Numbered from the stretch's first letter, positions 15,752-25,294 are shown. The stretch is 59,248 nt of DNA from Clostridia bacterium (GCA_017431005.1 JAFRLY010000028.1:1-59248), one strand, 5' to 3'. Numbers and translations are program-made. The notes: generated from the letters alone by a model not told the origin.

Positions 15752-16924
15752 ATGTATAAAATTCAGACGCTGAATGCTATTTCAGATATTATTCATACCC
15801 AGTTAAGCGCTGACCGGTACACGGTCAGCAAGGATGAGCCGGTACCGGACGCGATTCTTGTGCGTTCCGCCGCCATGCATGACATGACCTTCGACAGCAA
15901 TCTGCTCGCAATCGGCCGTGCCGGCGCCGGAGTCAACAATATCCCGATTGACCGCTGCTCAAAGGAAGGTATCGTCGTCTTCAACACGCCCGGTGCCAAC
16001 GCCAACGCGGTGGCGGAACTGGTTGTTGCCGGCCTTCTGATGAGCGGCCGCAACATCGCCGGCGGCATCGCCTGGGCCAAGGGACTGAAGGGCCAGGGTG
16101 CCGAGGTGGCAAAGCTTGTTGAAAAGGGCAAAAGTCAGTTTGTCGGTCCCGAAATGCGCGGAAAAACCCTCGGCGTTATCGGACTCGGTGCAATCGGCGC
16201 AATCGTTGCCAACGCGGCCAGCAGAGGCCTGGGAATGAATGTTGTCGGATACGATCCCTTCATCTCCGTTGAGAGCGCCTGGAGCCTCAGTACAAGCATT
16301 CATCGCGCCGCGTCGGCTGATGACGTGCTGGCACAGGCGGACTACATCACCTTCCACATTCCGCTGAATGACAAGACCCGCGGAACGATCAACGCGGAAA
16401 TGATCGGAAAGATGAAGGAAGGCGCCGGAATCCTGAATTTCAGCAGAGGCGAGCTGGCCGATATCCCGGCCGTGAAAGAAGCCCTGGCTTCCGGCAGACT
16501 CAGCTCCTATGTGACGGATTTCCCATCCGACGATCTGCTTGATACGGAGCATGTGGTCTGTATTCCCCATCTGGGAGCCAGTACGCCTGAGAGCGAAGAG
16601 AACTGTGCGCGCATGGCGGCCATGGAGATCCGGGATTATCTGGAAAAAGGCAGCATTCACAACAGCGTCAATTTCCCCGAAGTGCAGCTGGCCGAACCCG
16701 AAGCCGCGCGTGTGCTGGTTCTGCATGAAAACATTCCGAACATGGTTTCCACCATCACAGCTGCCGCTGCGAAGGAAGGCCTGAATATTGAAAACATGCT
16801 GAACAAATCAAAGAAGGACATGGCTGTCACAGTCATGGAAATGGCTGAGCTGCCCTCCCGGAATGCACTGGATGTGCTGGCGCAGGTGCCGGGCATCATC
16901 CGTGTCAGGGTTTTCTCGGCATAA
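15752..16924 (+). CDS. serA: D-3-phosphoglycerate dehydrogenase
   Basis: This NAD-dependent enzyme oxidises 3-phosphoglycerate, the first step to serine. The 390-residue protein has the 2-hydroxyacid dehydrogenase fold with the nucleotide loop GVIGLGAIGAIVA, the catalytic region IPHLGASTPESEENC, and a C-terminal ACT domain (about 320-390, starting RVLVLHENIPNMVSTI) that normally gives serine feedback. It lacks the long intervening domain of larger SerA forms. The start follows CAGGAGATG. It is cotranscribed with serC and ended by a strong terminator. Confidence 0.95.
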   Translation: MYKIQTLNAISDIIHTQLSADRYTVSKDEPVPDAILVRSAAMHDMTFDSNLLAIGRAGAGVNNIPIDRCSKEGIVVFNTPGANANAVAELVVAGLLMSGRNIAGGIAWAKGLKGQGAEVAKLVEKGKSQFVGPEMRGKTLGVIGLGAIGAIVANAASRGLGMNVVGYDPFISVESAWSLSTSIHRAASADDVLAQADYITFHIPLNDKTRGTINAEMIGKMKEGAGILNFSRGELADIPAVKEALASGRLSSYVTDFPSDDLLDTEHVVCIPHLGASTPESEENCARMAAMEIRDYLEKGSIHNSVNFPEVQLAEPEAARVLVLHENIPNMVSTITAAAAKEGLNIENMLNKSKKDMAVTVMEMAELPSRNALDVLAQVPGIIRVRVFSA

Positions 16925-16945
16925 TTACGTTTTCCAGCATCAGAA

Positions 16946-16975
16946 AGGAGCAGCCTGCAAAGGCTGCTCCTCTTT
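16946..16975. terminator. Bidirectional terminator between serA and the flippase gene
   Basis: AGGAGCAGCCT (16946-16956), GCAA, AGGCTGCTCCT (16961-16971), followed by CTTTTT on the plus strand; an A-rich stretch on the other side could serve the converging minus-strand gene. Confidence 0.85.
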
Positions 16976-16983
16976 TTATTCAT

Positions 16984-18423
16984 TTATGAATCCCGGCCGG
17001 CCGTATTCCTGAGCGGGATTCCCTGCCCGCTTTTTTTCCAGTACAGGAGGCAGAGAAGCATATAAATCACCATACCGGTAAACGTCTGCAGGGCAAGCCC
17101 CGGCCAGCCGGCAAGCGGCAGGATCAGCCGGACTCCCCTCACGCCCAGAAACATGGCCGCGCCGATCAGCGCGTAAATGCCGGCATAGCGGAGATATCTG
17201 CCGTAAGGCAGTTCTTTTCTGAGCAGCAGATACTGTACCACCGGAACCGTCATTTCCGCGCAGAGCGTCCCGACAACAGCCCCCATGCTCTTCATGGACG
17301 GAATCAGCAGAGCGTTGACAATCAGATTGATAACTGCGCCGGAGCAGACGCTCCTGACGAAAATATAATCCCGTTTCTGCGGAAGCACCACCTGTGTCCG
17401 GATGACATTGGCAAAGCCGATCATGATTAAGGTGAATGCGAGCGGTGCCATCAGCTTTCCGGAGTATGTGAATTCTGCGCCGTAAAACAGCGGTGCAAAA
17501 TCGTCCGCGACTGCCGCCACACCAAACGCCATCGCGGTGACCATGCAGAGAATCATGCTCATGCTCCGGTCAATATGCCTGCGGATTTCTTCCGTTCTCC
17601 CCTGCTGCTGCATATGCGCCACCTTTGGCATCATGACCGTTCCGATGGCGGAAATAAAACCGCTCAGGCAGTAGATAATCTTCTCCGCATTCTCATACAG
17701 GCCGTTTTCAGAGGTTCCGGCCAGCGCCGTCACCATAACCTTATCCATGGTCCTGTAAACATTTACCGCGAGAACGGAAATGAACAGCACAGCGCACGGG
17801 CGAATATGCTTCAGGCTTTCCCGGATCGGTACGGGATGGTAGCTGACCCGGCCCCGCAGGGAAAGCATGCAGCTCAGATTGCCCAGCATGGTTGCCATGC
17901 TCCAGACGAGCGCATAGATCCAGAGATCCTCCGGCTTTTTTACAAACAGGAATACGCATGCCGCCGCCGCGGATTTGACAAAGGTGTTTCTCAGGGCAAT
18001 CGGCTTGAACAGATCCAGCCCCATCAGACACCAGTCAAAGCTGCACAAACAGCTCACGCTCATCCAGGTCAGCTGCACTGCAATCGCCTTCTCAGCATCC
18101 GCCACCAGGCCAACATAGGCCAGCCATACCAGCAGTGTTGCGCCGGCAACCATCAGCTGCATCTGCCACAGGGCGGAGAAGGTTCTGTCAAGGCCTTCCC
18201 TGTCATCCCGGATCTGGGCAACGGCCCGGACCCCGTAATCGTTCAGGCCCAGCATGCCCACCAGGACAAATATATAGGAAATATTCCATGCATAGGAATA
18301 CAGGCCGACGCCGTCCGTACCGACCGTCCGCGACAAATATGGTGCTGTCACCAGAGGCAGCAGCACCGAGAAAAGCCTGTAAGCAACATTGTAGGCAGCG
18401 TTTTTTCTTGTATTGGTACTCAT
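16984..18423 (-). CDS. Polysaccharide flippase-like membrane protein (Wzx/MOP superfamily)
   Basis: The 479-residue protein has about 12-14 hydrophobic segments. The N-terminal sequence NVAYRLFSVLLPLVTAPYLSRTVGTDGVGLYSYAWN is typical of oligosaccharide flippases that move undecaprenyl-linked glycans across the membrane. No glycosyltransferases surround it, so the substrate cannot be inferred. It starts 7 bases after the mgtE stop, with no strong ribosome site of its own, and is probably coupled to mgtE. That pairing may be fortuitous. Confidence 0.85.
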   Translation of the reverse strand: MSTNTRKNAAYNVAYRLFSVLLPLVTAPYLSRTVGTDGVGLYSYAWNISYIFVLVGMLGLNDYGVRAVAQIRDDREGLDRTFSALWQMQLMVAGATLLVWLAYVGLVADAEKAIAVQLTWMSVSCLCSFDWCLMGLDLFKPIALRNTFVKSAAAACVFLFVKKPEDLWIYALVWSMATMLGNLSCMLSLRGRVSYHPVPIRESLKHIRPCAVLFISVLAVNVYRTMDKVMVTALAGTSENGLYENAEKIIYCLSGFISAIGTVMMPKVAHMQQQGRTEEIRRHIDRSMSMILCMVTAMAFGVAAVADDFAPLFYGAEFTYSGKLMAPLAFTLIMIGFANVIRTQVVLPQKRDYIFVRSVCSGAVINLIVNALLIPSMKSMGAVVGTLCAEMTVPVVQYLLLRKELPYGRYLRYAGIYALIGAAMFLGVRGVRLILPLAGWPGLALQTFTGMVIYMLLCLLYWKKSGQGIPLRNTAGRDS

Positions 18424-18430
18424 GGCAGTC

Positions 18431-19813
18431 TTATCTCAGCCCCGGCAGCAGCGCGCACGCGATCCCGAAGTATACCAACAGGGACAGTGCGTCAACGATT
18501 GTTGTGATAAAGGGACTGGCCATAACCGCCGGATCAAATCCGAGCTTTTTGGCCAGCATGGGCAGCGAGCAGCCGACGATTTTCGCGCAGATGATGGTAA
18601 TCGCCATTGTCAGGCAGACAACCGCCGCCACAAGCACTGTGATGTCCTCATTCTGCAGCAGAAGCCGGTCCACAAGCATAATCTTGCAGAAGCAGAGCAC
18701 AGCCAGGCAGATACCGCATAATGCCGCTGTCCTGATTTCCTTCCAGATCACCTTCGGCAGATCTGAAAAATCCAGTTCGTTCAGGGAGATGGCACGGATC
18801 ACCGTTACTGAGGACTGGGAGCCGGAGTTTCCGCCCGTATCCATCAGCATGGGGATAAAGGCTGTCAGGGCCACCTGCGCCGCAAGCGCTTCCTCGAAGC
18901 TGGTAATGATCAGGCCTGTAAAGGTGGCTGAAACCATCAGCAGCGCAAGCCAGGGAATCCGGTGCTTGAACAGATCGACCGGCGAGGATTTCAGGTAGGT
19001 CTTGTCAGACGGTGTCATACCGGCCATGATTTCCATGTCTTCCGTGACCTCGTCTTCCATGACGTCCATGGCGTCGTCGAAGGTTACGATACCTACCATC
19101 CGGTTATCGCCGTCAACCACAGGAATCGCCAGCAGGTTGTACTTGCTCATCATCTGGGCCACTTCTTCCTGGTCCGTATGGGTGGTTACGGTGATCAGGG
19201 AAGTGTCCATGATACTGTCTATGGTCTGCAGATCGTTCGGAGCCAGAAGCAGGCTCTTGACCGATACAGTTCCCACCAGAAGCCGGTTGTCCAGCACATA
19301 GCAGGTATATATCGTTTCCTTATCCACACCGGTTCTGCGGATCCGCAGAATCGCGTCTCCAACAGTCATGTTGGGCGACAGCTTCACATATTCGGTGGTC
19401 ATCACCGACCCGGCGGAATTCTCCGGATACTGCAGGATTTCATTGATTTCCTTCCGCATTTCCGGATCCGACTGCGCCAGGATGCGCTGCACGACGTTGG
19501 CCGGCATTTCCTCCACGATATCCACCGCGTCGTCGACATACAGCTCATCCATGACCTGCCGGAGCTCGCTGTCGCTGATTCCGCGGATCAGCGCTTCCTG
19601 CTGGTCGCTTTCCATCTCAACAAAGCTTTCAGCGGCAAGCTCTTTTGGCAGCAGACGGAACAGCAGCGGAAGTTTTTCCGTTTCCACGCCGGAAAAAACC
19701 GCTGCAATATCTGCGGGATTCATCGTGACCATGATGTCACGAATCGTTGTGTACTTTTTTTCAGACAGCAGAACCTGTAATGTATTCTCTACAGTGACAG
19801 AATGATCCGCCAT
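18431..19813 (-). CDS. mgtE: Magnesium transporter MgtE
   Basis: MgtE is a magnesium channel gated by its own cytoplasmic domains. The 460-residue protein has the N-terminal helical domain (about 1-130), paired CBS domains (about 135-255, SVMTTEYVKLSPNMTVGDAI and later), a plug helix and five C-terminal membrane segments including the conserved ion-path stretch MLMDTGGNSGSQSSVTVIRA. GGGAGGG lies 7 bases before the ATG. A strong promoter 220 bases upstream and a structured leader with its own small reading frame suggest magnesium- or translation-dependent control. Confidence 0.95.
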   Translation of the reverse strand: MADHSVTVENTLQVLLSEKKYTTIRDIMVTMNPADIAAVFSGVETEKLPLLFRLLPKELAAESFVEMESDQQEALIRGISDSELRQVMDELYVDDAVDIVEEMPANVVQRILAQSDPEMRKEINEILQYPENSAGSVMTTEYVKLSPNMTVGDAILRIRRTGVDKETIYTCYVLDNRLLVGTVSVKSLLLAPNDLQTIDSIMDTSLITVTTHTDQEEVAQMMSKYNLLAIPVVDGDNRMVGIVTFDDAMDVMEDEVTEDMEIMAGMTPSDKTYLKSSPVDLFKHRIPWLALLMVSATFTGLIITSFEEALAAQVALTAFIPMLMDTGGNSGSQSSVTVIRAISLNELDFSDLPKVIWKEIRTAALCGICLAVLCFCKIMLVDRLLLQNEDITVLVAAVVCLTMAITIICAKIVGCSLPMLAKKLGFDPAVMASPFITTIVDALSLLVYFGIACALLPGLR

Positions 19814-19891
19814 GCTCGCTCCCTCCCATTTCCAAGAATGGTCAAAAGCCGAGAGCTTTCAGGCATGTCAGCGGACGATACCCCAGATAAC

Positions 19892-19981
19892 TCAGATCTG
19901 CGGACGGAACAGAATGTCATGGGTCATTCTGCTCCGCGGACTTCGTCCAACCGGTATGCCGCTGCTACTCCCAGCGTCCAT
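19892..19981 (-). CDS. 29-codon leader peptide upstream of mgtE
   Basis: An ATG at 19979-19981 is preceded by AAGGAGG (19989-19995) with an optimal 7-base spacer. The frame runs 29 codons, begins MDAGSSSGIPVGRSPRSR, and stops at TGA (19892-19894), 78 bases before mgtE. It lies inside the mgtE leader. Salmonella mgtA has an unrelated Pro-rich leader peptide, MgtL, whose translation senses magnesium, so a comparable role is reasonable; homology is not claimed. The good ribosome site is direct evidence, translation is inferred. Confidence 0.5.
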   Translation of the reverse strand: MDAGSSSGIPVGRSPRSRMTHDILFRPQI

Positions 19982-19988
19982 GACATTC
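19910..19988 (-). promoter_or_regulatory. Competing stems in the mgtE leader
   Basis: A perfect 11-base inverted repeat joins 19978-19988 with 19912-19922 (CCATGACATTC and GAATGTCATGG on the plus strand). The first arm contains the leader-peptide ATG and its spacer, the second its 3' end. The second arm can instead form a local hairpin CAGAATG/CATTCTG (19910-19916 with 19925-19931). The two structures exclude each other, as expected of a translation-responsive switch. It does not match the M-box consensus that I know. Confidence 0.5.
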
Positions 19989-20042
19989 CCTCCTTATGAA
20001 ATCTGTTTGTTTTATGAATAACTGAGATCCAAAACCTTATCT

Positions 20043-20071
20043 ATTATATCCTTTTTAGGCTTCCCCGTCAA
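20043..20071 (-). promoter_or_regulatory. Promoter of mgtE
   Basis: Reverse strand TTGACG (20066-20071), 17 bases, TATAAT (20043-20048). The -35 box overlaps the stop codon of the upstream LysR gene; transcription should start near 20036. Confidence 0.85.
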
Positions 20072-21018
20072 TCAGAACTCTCCGGCATTTTTTCCGCGGC
20101 GTGCTCCTCCAGATACCTGCGCAGCTCCCGGATATACATTTCCGCCATCTTGCTGAGAATCATGTTTTTCCTGACAATATAACCGATTTCCATCCGGCTC
20201 CCGGCTGTCTGATCATCCGTTCTGAAAGGAACGGCCACATAGTCTGAACCGTTCAGTTCCTCGCAGATAATGCCGGAGCAGAGCGTATATCCGTTCAGTC
20301 CGACCATCAGATTCAGCATGGTCGCCCGGTCTGTCGTTTTGATCGTACGGATATATTCATAGGTGCTCAGAATTTCCTCAGCAAAATAAAAGCTCCCCTG
20401 CGGTCCCTGTTCAAAGGAGAGGCAGGGATAATCCGCCAGGTCCGGAAACGTGATAAAGGGCTTCCCGGCCAGCGGATGTCCCTTCCAGAGATAAACATAG
20501 GTATCGCATGCAATCAGCGGATAAAATTCCAGCTGATTTGCCCGCAGAAACTTTTCCAGCGGCTTACGGTTAAAATCGCTGAGATACAGGATGCCGACCT
20601 CGCTCTTGGAAGAACTGACATCCTCAATGACCTCCCGTGTTTTGGTCTCCCGGATGGCAAATTCATATTCTTCCGTATCGAACTGCTTTACCATTTCCAC
20701 AAAGCTTTTAACGGCAAACGAATAATGCTGGGTGGAAATGCCGAATTTCTTCTTGAGTTTTCCGTTCGGACTGTATTTTTCCAGCAGGCGGTCATATTGT
20801 GCAACGACATGGCGGGCATGCTGAATGAACTCAGCACCGTCGTTTGTCAGGGACATGCCCTTTCCGCCCCGGTTAAAGATCGTTATGCCAAGTTCCTTCT
20901 CCAGTTCCTGTACGGCGCTCGTCAGCGACGGCTGGGTCATAAAAAGCACTTCCGCCGCCTTGTTTAGCGACCCTTCTTCAGAGATTACAATCGCGTAATG
21001 CAGCTGCTGTATGGTCAT
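20068..21018 (-). CDS. LysR-family transcriptional regulator
   Basis: The 316-residue protein has the N-terminal winged helix (MTIQQLHYAIVISEEGSLNKAAEVLFMTQPSLTSAVQELEKELG, broken here only by reading through the family signature) and a C-terminal periplasmic-binding-like effector domain. GGGGAGG precedes the ATG at 21016-21018. The effector is unknown. It faces away from cca and its end contains the -35 box of mgtE, so mgtE is probably partly cotranscribed with it, but regulation of mgtE by it is not shown. Confidence 0.92.
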   Translation of the reverse strand: MTIQQLHYAIVISEEGSLNKAAEVLFMTQPSLTSAVQELEKELGITIFNRGGKGMSLTNDGAEFIQHARHVVAQYDRLLEKYSPNGKLKKKFGISTQHYSFAVKSFVEMVKQFDTEEYEFAIRETKTREVIEDVSSSKSEVGILYLSDFNRKPLEKFLRANQLEFYPLIACDTYVYLWKGHPLAGKPFITFPDLADYPCLSFEQGPQGSFYFAEEILSTYEYIRTIKTTDRATMLNLMVGLNGYTLCSGIICEELNGSDYVAVPFRTDDQTAGSRMEIGYIVRKNMILSKMAEMYIRELRRYLEEHAAEKMPESSD

Positions 21019-21078
21019 GGCCTATCCTCCCCGCCCGATCCGCCGGAGCCGAGGCGTTCCGTTTTGTCAGGCTTTTTC

Positions 21079-21107
21079 ATCATAAGCGAAAAGGCAGATC
21101 AAATCAA
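21079..21107 (-). promoter_or_regulatory. Promoter of the LysR gene
   Basis: Reverse strand TTGATT (21102-21107), 17 bases, TATGAT (21079-21084). Confidence 0.6.
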
Positions 21108-21144
21108 TCATCTTTTTCATTTCTCCCCCGCCGTTGGTTCCGCA

Positions 21145-21173
21145 TTGAAGATTCCTCTGAAAAGCATTATAAT
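21145..21173 (+). promoter_or_regulatory. Promoter of cca
   Basis: TTGAAG (21145-21150), 17 bases, TATAAT (21168-21173). The leader starts with a small hairpin ACGCC-GCA-GGCGT (21181-21193). Confidence 0.75.
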
Positions 21174-21221
21174 GAAGCAAACGCCGCAGGCGTGTAATAA
21201 TTTTGAAATGGAAAAACATGC

Positions 21222-22589
21222 ATGCAGGATCAGAGAATCATTCTTCCTTCCGCGGTCGCCGAACTGCTTTTACGGCTGAATCAGTCCGGATACTCTGCCT
21301 TTGTGGTCGGCGGCTGTGTCCGGGACTCTTCTCTGGGGCTGAGTCCCCATGACTGGGACATCTGCACCTCCGCCCTTCCTGACGAGATTCGCGGTGTTTT
21401 CAGGAATGAGCGTCTGATTGAAACCGGTATCCGCCACGGAACGCTGACCGTCGTTCTGGATCATACGCCCTATGAGATCACAACCTACCGTGTTGACGGG
21501 TCCTATTCTGACCACCGTCATCCGGATGAGGTTGTGTTTGTCGGGGATGTATGTGAAGATCTGTCCCGAAGGGATTTCACAATCAATGCGATGGCCTATT
21601 CTGACGAAGACGGCCTGGTGGATCCCTTCGGCGGTCAGGAGGATCTAAGAAGCCGGCTGATCCGCTGTGTGGGCGACCCGGAAAAGCGTTTTGAGGAGGA
21701 TGCCCTGCGTATACTCAGGGCCTTGCGGTTTGCCTCTGTTTTTGATTTTCAGATTGATCCTGCCACGGATGCCGCCCTGCGGAAACTGGCTCCGACGCTG
21801 AACCGGGTTGCTGCGGAAAGGATCCGGGAGGAGCTTGTCAAGCTGCTTTGCGGAGCCGGGGTCGGGCGGATACTGCGTGCCTATCCGGAAGTTCTGGCGG
21901 AATTTCTGCCTGAGATCCGTCCGATGATCGGTTACCAGCAGCAAAATCATCATCATCTGTATGATCTCTGGGAGCATACCGTCAGAGCGGTGGAGGGTGT
22001 TCCCGCCGATCCGGTTCTGAGAGTCACCATGCTGCTGCATGATACCGGCAAGCCTGCGGTCCGGACGACGGATGACATGGGCGAAGGCCATTACCGCGGT
22101 CATCAGCTCGCTTCCGCTCAGATTGCGGAAAAGGCTTTGACCAGGCTTCGGTTCGACAACCAGTCCAGGGACCGGATTATTCTGCTGGTCAGATATCATG
22201 ATATACCCCTGCGGAACGAAAACGGGAGCGTCAATACCGATCAGGCGTTTCTGCTGCGAAGGCTGAATCAGTTCGGTGAGGAAAATGTCCGCGCGCTTTT
22301 CCGGATTCATCGTGCGGACCGGATGGCCACAGGCTACAGTACCCCTGAAAAGGAAGAACTCCGGTACCGTACCCGGGTGGCTGCTCTGAATCAACTGCTT
22401 TCCGGGAATCCCTGCTATTCGCTCCGGACGCTGGCCGTTGACGGCAACGATCTGAAGCGTGCAGGTTATCGTGGAAAGGAAATCGGGGAAAAGCTGCAAT
22501 GCCTTCTGGAGGCTGTCATGGACGGGCTTGTTGACAATCAGCGGGAAGCCCTCCTTCAGTATCTTTCCTCCCCGCGTGCTGCAACCTGA
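21222..22589 (+). CDS. cca: CCA tRNA nucleotidyltransferase with HD domain
   Basis: The enzyme adds or repairs the 3' CCA end of tRNAs. The 455-residue protein shows the class II nucleotidyltransferase motifs FVVGGCVRD and PHDWDICT, the RRDFTINAMAYS motif, and the amino-acid nucleotide selector region EEDALRILRALRF. An HD-type domain follows (MLLHDTGKP, about 270). The ribosome site is weak (ATGGAAAAAC). It matters here because the tRNA-Ser gene in this window does not encode CCA. Confidence 0.94.
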   Translation: MQDQRIILPSAVAELLLRLNQSGYSAFVVGGCVRDSSLGLSPHDWDICTSALPDEIRGVFRNERLIETGIRHGTLTVVLDHTPYEITTYRVDGSYSDHRHPDEVVFVGDVCEDLSRRDFTINAMAYSDEDGLVDPFGGQEDLRSRLIRCVGDPEKRFEEDALRILRALRFASVFDFQIDPATDAALRKLAPTLNRVAAERIREELVKLLCGAGVGRILRAYPEVLAEFLPEIRPMIGYQQQNHHHLYDLWEHTVRAVEGVPADPVLRVTMLLHDTGKPAVRTTDDMGEGHYRGHQLASAQIAEKALTRLRFDNQSRDRIILLVRYHDIPLRNENGSVNTDQAFLLRRLNQFGEENVRALFRIHRADRMATGYSTPEKEELRYRTRVAALNQLLSGNPCYSLRTLAVDGNDLKRAGYRGKEIGEKLQCLLEAVMDGLVDNQREALLQYLSSPRAAT

Positions 22590-22641
22590 AATCCCCGGTG
22601 ATCCGGTTCCGGTCCGGATCCCGCCTGCTGTGCCGGTCAAA

Positions 22642-22675
22642 AAAAGCGCTCACCTGTGCGGGGTGAGCGCTTTTC
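22642..22675. terminator. Bidirectional terminator between cca and rplQ
   Basis: A 13-base perfect stem AAAAGCGCTCACC / GGTGAGCGCTTTT (22642-22654 with 22662-22674) with a 7-base loop. It carries T on both exits and serves cca and the converging alpha operon. Confidence 0.9.
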
Positions 22676-22698
22676 GCTTGCTTGATGTGTTTTCAGTG

Positions 22699-23211
22699 TC
22701 AGACCAGTTCGATAATGACCTTCTCGGCAGCGTCGCCGCGGCGGGGTCCCAGCTTGTAAATGCGGGTATATCCGCCGGAGCACTTCTTTTCCGCGTTGCG
22801 GGCCTTATACTTCGGTCCCAGCTCACGGAAGAGCTTTTCCACCACGGGATGCTTGTTGTCCTTGGTGCGCTCCTTGTACTCTGCCTTGTTTTCATCTGCC
22901 TTCTTCGGCTCTTTGATATCATAAAGATAAGCCATCATCAGGCGGCGGGCATGCAGCTTGGAAGGCGCGTCGTTCACTACTTCCAGCGTCACCAGCTGAC
23001 CCTTGTCATTATGGGTTTCCTTGGTGGCGGAAACCGTATTGTCGCATTCGCGCACAGCCAACGTGATCATCTTATCGGCCATCCGGCGAACTTCCTTAGC
23101 CTTGGCTTCGGTTGTTTCAATCCGGCCGTACCAGATCAGATTGGTCACCTGGTTGCGGAGCAGCGCTTTGCGCTGATCAGCCGTGCGACCCAGCTTGCGT
23201 TGGTTAGCCAT
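22699..23211 (-). CDS. rplQ: 50S ribosomal protein L17
   Basis: L17 lines the outside of the polypeptide exit tunnel. The 170-residue protein has the conserved start [20 protein letters not shown] and the end [12 protein letters not shown]. It is longer than the E. coli form because of a charged insert around 90-125 ([20 protein letters not shown]), a pattern found in some Clostridia. It lies 15 bases after rpoA and is the last gene of the alpha operon. Confidence 0.96.
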   Translation of the reverse strand: MANQRKLGRTADQRKALLRNQVTNLIWYGRIETTEAKAKEVRRMADKMITLAVRECDNTVSATKETHNDKGQLVTLEVVNDAPSKLHARRLMMAYLYDIKEPKKADENKAEYKERTKDNKHPVVEKLFRELGPKYKARNAEKKCSGGYTRIYKLGPRRGDAAEKVIIELV

Positions 23212-23226
23212 AGGATTTTCCTCCTC

Positions 23227-24174
23227 TTAGTCTTCATTGGGTCGCAGGCCCAGTCCCAGAGCGCTGAGCTTCTGCTCAACTTCTTCGAGACTCTTGCGGC
23301 CGAGGTTGCGAACCTTCATCATATCTTCCTGATTCTTTGTGACCAGTTCGGACACGTTGTTGATACCCGCACGCTTCAGGCAGTTGTAGGCGCGTACAGA
23401 AAGATCCAGCTCTTCAATCGTCATTTCAAGAATCTTGTCCTTCTTGTCCTCTTCCGGCTGAACCATGCTTACCGGCATCACCTGATCTGTCAGTGACTGG
23501 AACAGGCTCAGATGCTCTGTCAGGATCTGCGCCGCACTGGAAATGGCCTCTTCCGGCTTCAGGGTGCCGTTCGTCCAGATTTCCAGAGTCAGACGATCAT
23601 AGTCCGTAATCTGACCGACACGCGTGTCTTCTACCGTGTAGTTGACCTTCTTTACCGGAGTAAAGATGGAGTCGATGGGAATCACGCCGATCGGCATGCT
23701 GGGTGTTTTGTTCTTATCTGCGCTGACATAGCCGCGCCCGCGTTCCAGCGTCATCTGCATCTGCAGGTGCGCGTCCTCATTCAGGGTGGCGATATGCAGC
23801 TCGGGGTTGACGATTTCGACTTCATCATCCGTTTTGATGTCGCCGGCCGTCAGTTCGCAGGGGCCCTGAACATCAATGTTCAGCTGTTTCGGTCCGTCCG
23901 CAAACATCACGCAGGCCATGGATTTCAGGTTCAGGATGATCTCCGTCACATCTTCCTTCACTCCCGGAATCGTGGAGAACTCATGCTGTACACCTTCAAT
24001 GTGTACTGAAGAGACCGCCACACCGGGGAGGGAGGAAAGAAGCACGCGGCGCATGGAATTTCCCAGGGTGTGTCCGAAGCCACGCTCCAGAGGCTCGACA
24101 ACGAATCTGCCGTAGCAGCCGTTCTGCCCAACTTCCACGCATTCGATGCGGGCTTTTTCGATTTCGACGATCAT
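23227..24174 (-). CDS. rpoA: DNA-directed RNA polymerase subunit alpha
   Basis: RpoA dimerises to scaffold RNA polymerase and its C-terminal domain binds UP elements and activators. The 315-residue protein has the N-terminal assembly domain ([23 protein letters not shown] region) and the C-terminal helix-hairpin-helix domain ([27 protein letters not shown]). Length and order are standard. It is between rpsD and rplQ. Confidence 0.98.
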   Translation of the reverse strand: MIVEIEKARIECVEVGQNGCYGRFVVEPLERGFGHTLGNSMRRVLLSSLPGVAVSSVHIEGVQHEFSTIPGVKEDVTEIILNLKSMACVMFADGPKQLNIDVQGPCELTAGDIKTDDEVEIVNPELHIATLNEDAHLQMQMTLERGRGYVSADKNKTPSMPIGVIPIDSIFTPVKKVNYTVEDTRVGQITDYDRLTLEIWTNGTLKPEEAISSAAQILTEHLSLFQSLTDQVMPVSMVQPEEDKKDKILEMTIEELDLSVRAYNCLKRAGINNVSELVTKNQEDMMKVRNLGRKSLEEVEQKLSALGLGLRPNED

Positions 24175-24215
24175 TTCGTGGTACCCTCCTCTGTCGTTGG
24201 GTCGTGGACGTATCC

Positions 24216-24812
24216 TTAACGGGAGTAATACTCGACGATCATGTTCTCCTGCACCTGCAGGTCAATGTCCTCACGCGTGGGAAGCGCTACAACGCTGCCC
24301 GCCAGGTTGGGAGCGTCAAAGCTCAGCCACTTGGGCGTCAGAGCGGTAGTGCCTTCGCGCAGGCTCTTGAACATATCCATTTCCTCAGAGCGCTTCCGCA
24401 AAGTGATCTTATCGCCGACCTTCACCTGATAGGACGGGATATCAACCTTCTGATCGTTTACACGGATATGGCCGTGCACGACGATCTGACGGGCCTGACG
24501 GCGGGTCTTGGCCAGTCCGAGGCGGAACACCACGTTGTCCAGTCTCAGCTCCAGCAGCTGGAGCAGGTTGTCACCGGTGATGCCCTTCATGTTGGCGGCC
24601 TTCAGATAATACTTATGGAACTGCTTCTCCAGCACGCCGTAAACAAACTTTACCTTCTGTTTTTCCTGCAGCTGGGCGCCGTACTCGGAAACCTTGCGGC
24701 GGCGGTTACCGCCGGGATTGCGGGTAGACTTCTTATTGCCATAGCCCATGACGGCCGGGGAAATATCGAAGCTCCGGCACTTCTTGGCGATCGGCTGTTT
24801 ATTCACTGCCAT
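24216..24812 (-). CDS. rpsD: 30S ribosomal protein S4
   Basis: S4 nucleates 30S assembly and in several bacteria represses its own operon. The 198-residue protein has the N-terminal part with [17 protein letters not shown] and the S4 RNA-binding domain [26 protein letters not shown]. It lies 18 bases after rpsK. Unlike B. subtilis, where rpsD is separate, it is inside the alpha operon. No zinc-binding Cys cluster is present; only single Cys residues are seen. Confidence 0.97.
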   Translation of the reverse strand: MAVNKQPIAKKCRSFDISPAVMGYGNKKSTRNPGGNRRRKVSEYGAQLQEKQKVKFVYGVLEKQFHKYYLKAANMKGITGDNLLQLLELRLDNVVFRLGLAKTRRQARQIVVHGHIRVNDQKVDIPSYQVKVGDKITLRKRSEEMDMFKSLREGTTALTPKWLSFDAPNLAGSVVALPTREDIDLQVQENMIVEYYSR

Positions 24813-24830
24813 TTTTGTCTGTCCTCCTTC

Positions 24831-25232
24831 TTACACGCGACGGCGCTTGGGCGGACGGCAACCATTGTGAGGAATCGGCGTCACGTCCTTGATCATGTTC
24901 ACATCCAGACCGGCGGCCTGCAGGGAACGGATGGCAGCTTCACGGCCGGATCCGGGTCCCTTGACATACACTTCCACCGTCTTCAGTCCATACTCCATAG
25001 CGGCTTTGGCAGCGGTTTCCGCAGCCATCTGAGCGGCAAAGGGCGTGGATTTCTTGCTGCCGCGGAATCCAAGGCCGCCAGCGCTGGCCCAGGAAAGCGC
25101 GTTCCCCTGAATGTCAGTGATCGTCACAATCGTATTATTGAAAGAAGAGCGAATATGGGCGGCGCCCCGTTCAACGAGCTTCCGCTCACGGCGTTTACGC
25201 GTAGCCTTCTTCAGCTTTTGCTTAGGTGCCAT
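24831..25232 (-). CDS. rpsK: 30S ribosomal protein S11
   Basis: S11 forms the platform of the 30S subunit near the E site. The 133-residue protein has [18 protein letters not shown] and ends with the conserved basic [14 protein letters not shown]. An extended Lys/Arg-rich start ([18 protein letters not shown]) is normal. A hairpin lies in the gap to rpsM. Confidence 0.98.
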   Translation of the reverse strand: MAPKQKLKKATRKRRERKLVERGAAHIRSSFNNTIVTITDIQGNALSWASAGGLGFRGSKKSTPFAAQMAAETAAKAAMEYGLKTVEVYVKGPGSGREAAIRSLQAAGLDVNMIKDVTPIPHNGCRPPKRRRV

Positions 25233-25251
25233 TGATTTTCATCCCTCCGTA

Positions 25252-25268
25252 ACCCGCAGCATGCGGGT
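25252..25268 (-). other. Hairpin in the rpsM-rpsK spacer
   Basis: ACCCGC (25252-25257) pairs with GCGGGT (25263-25268) around AGCAT, just ahead of the rpsK ribosome site. It has no T-run, so it is not a terminator; it may affect processing or rpsK initiation. Confidence 0.4.
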
Positions 25269-25294
25269 ATCATTGTAGGTTTTGCCACACTGAA

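Noticed and set aside
19814-20036. An M-box riboswitch in the mgtE leader
   Set aside because: Only vague similarity such as GAAAGCTC near the 3' end; the conserved GTTAGGTGAGGCTCCT start and core are not seen.
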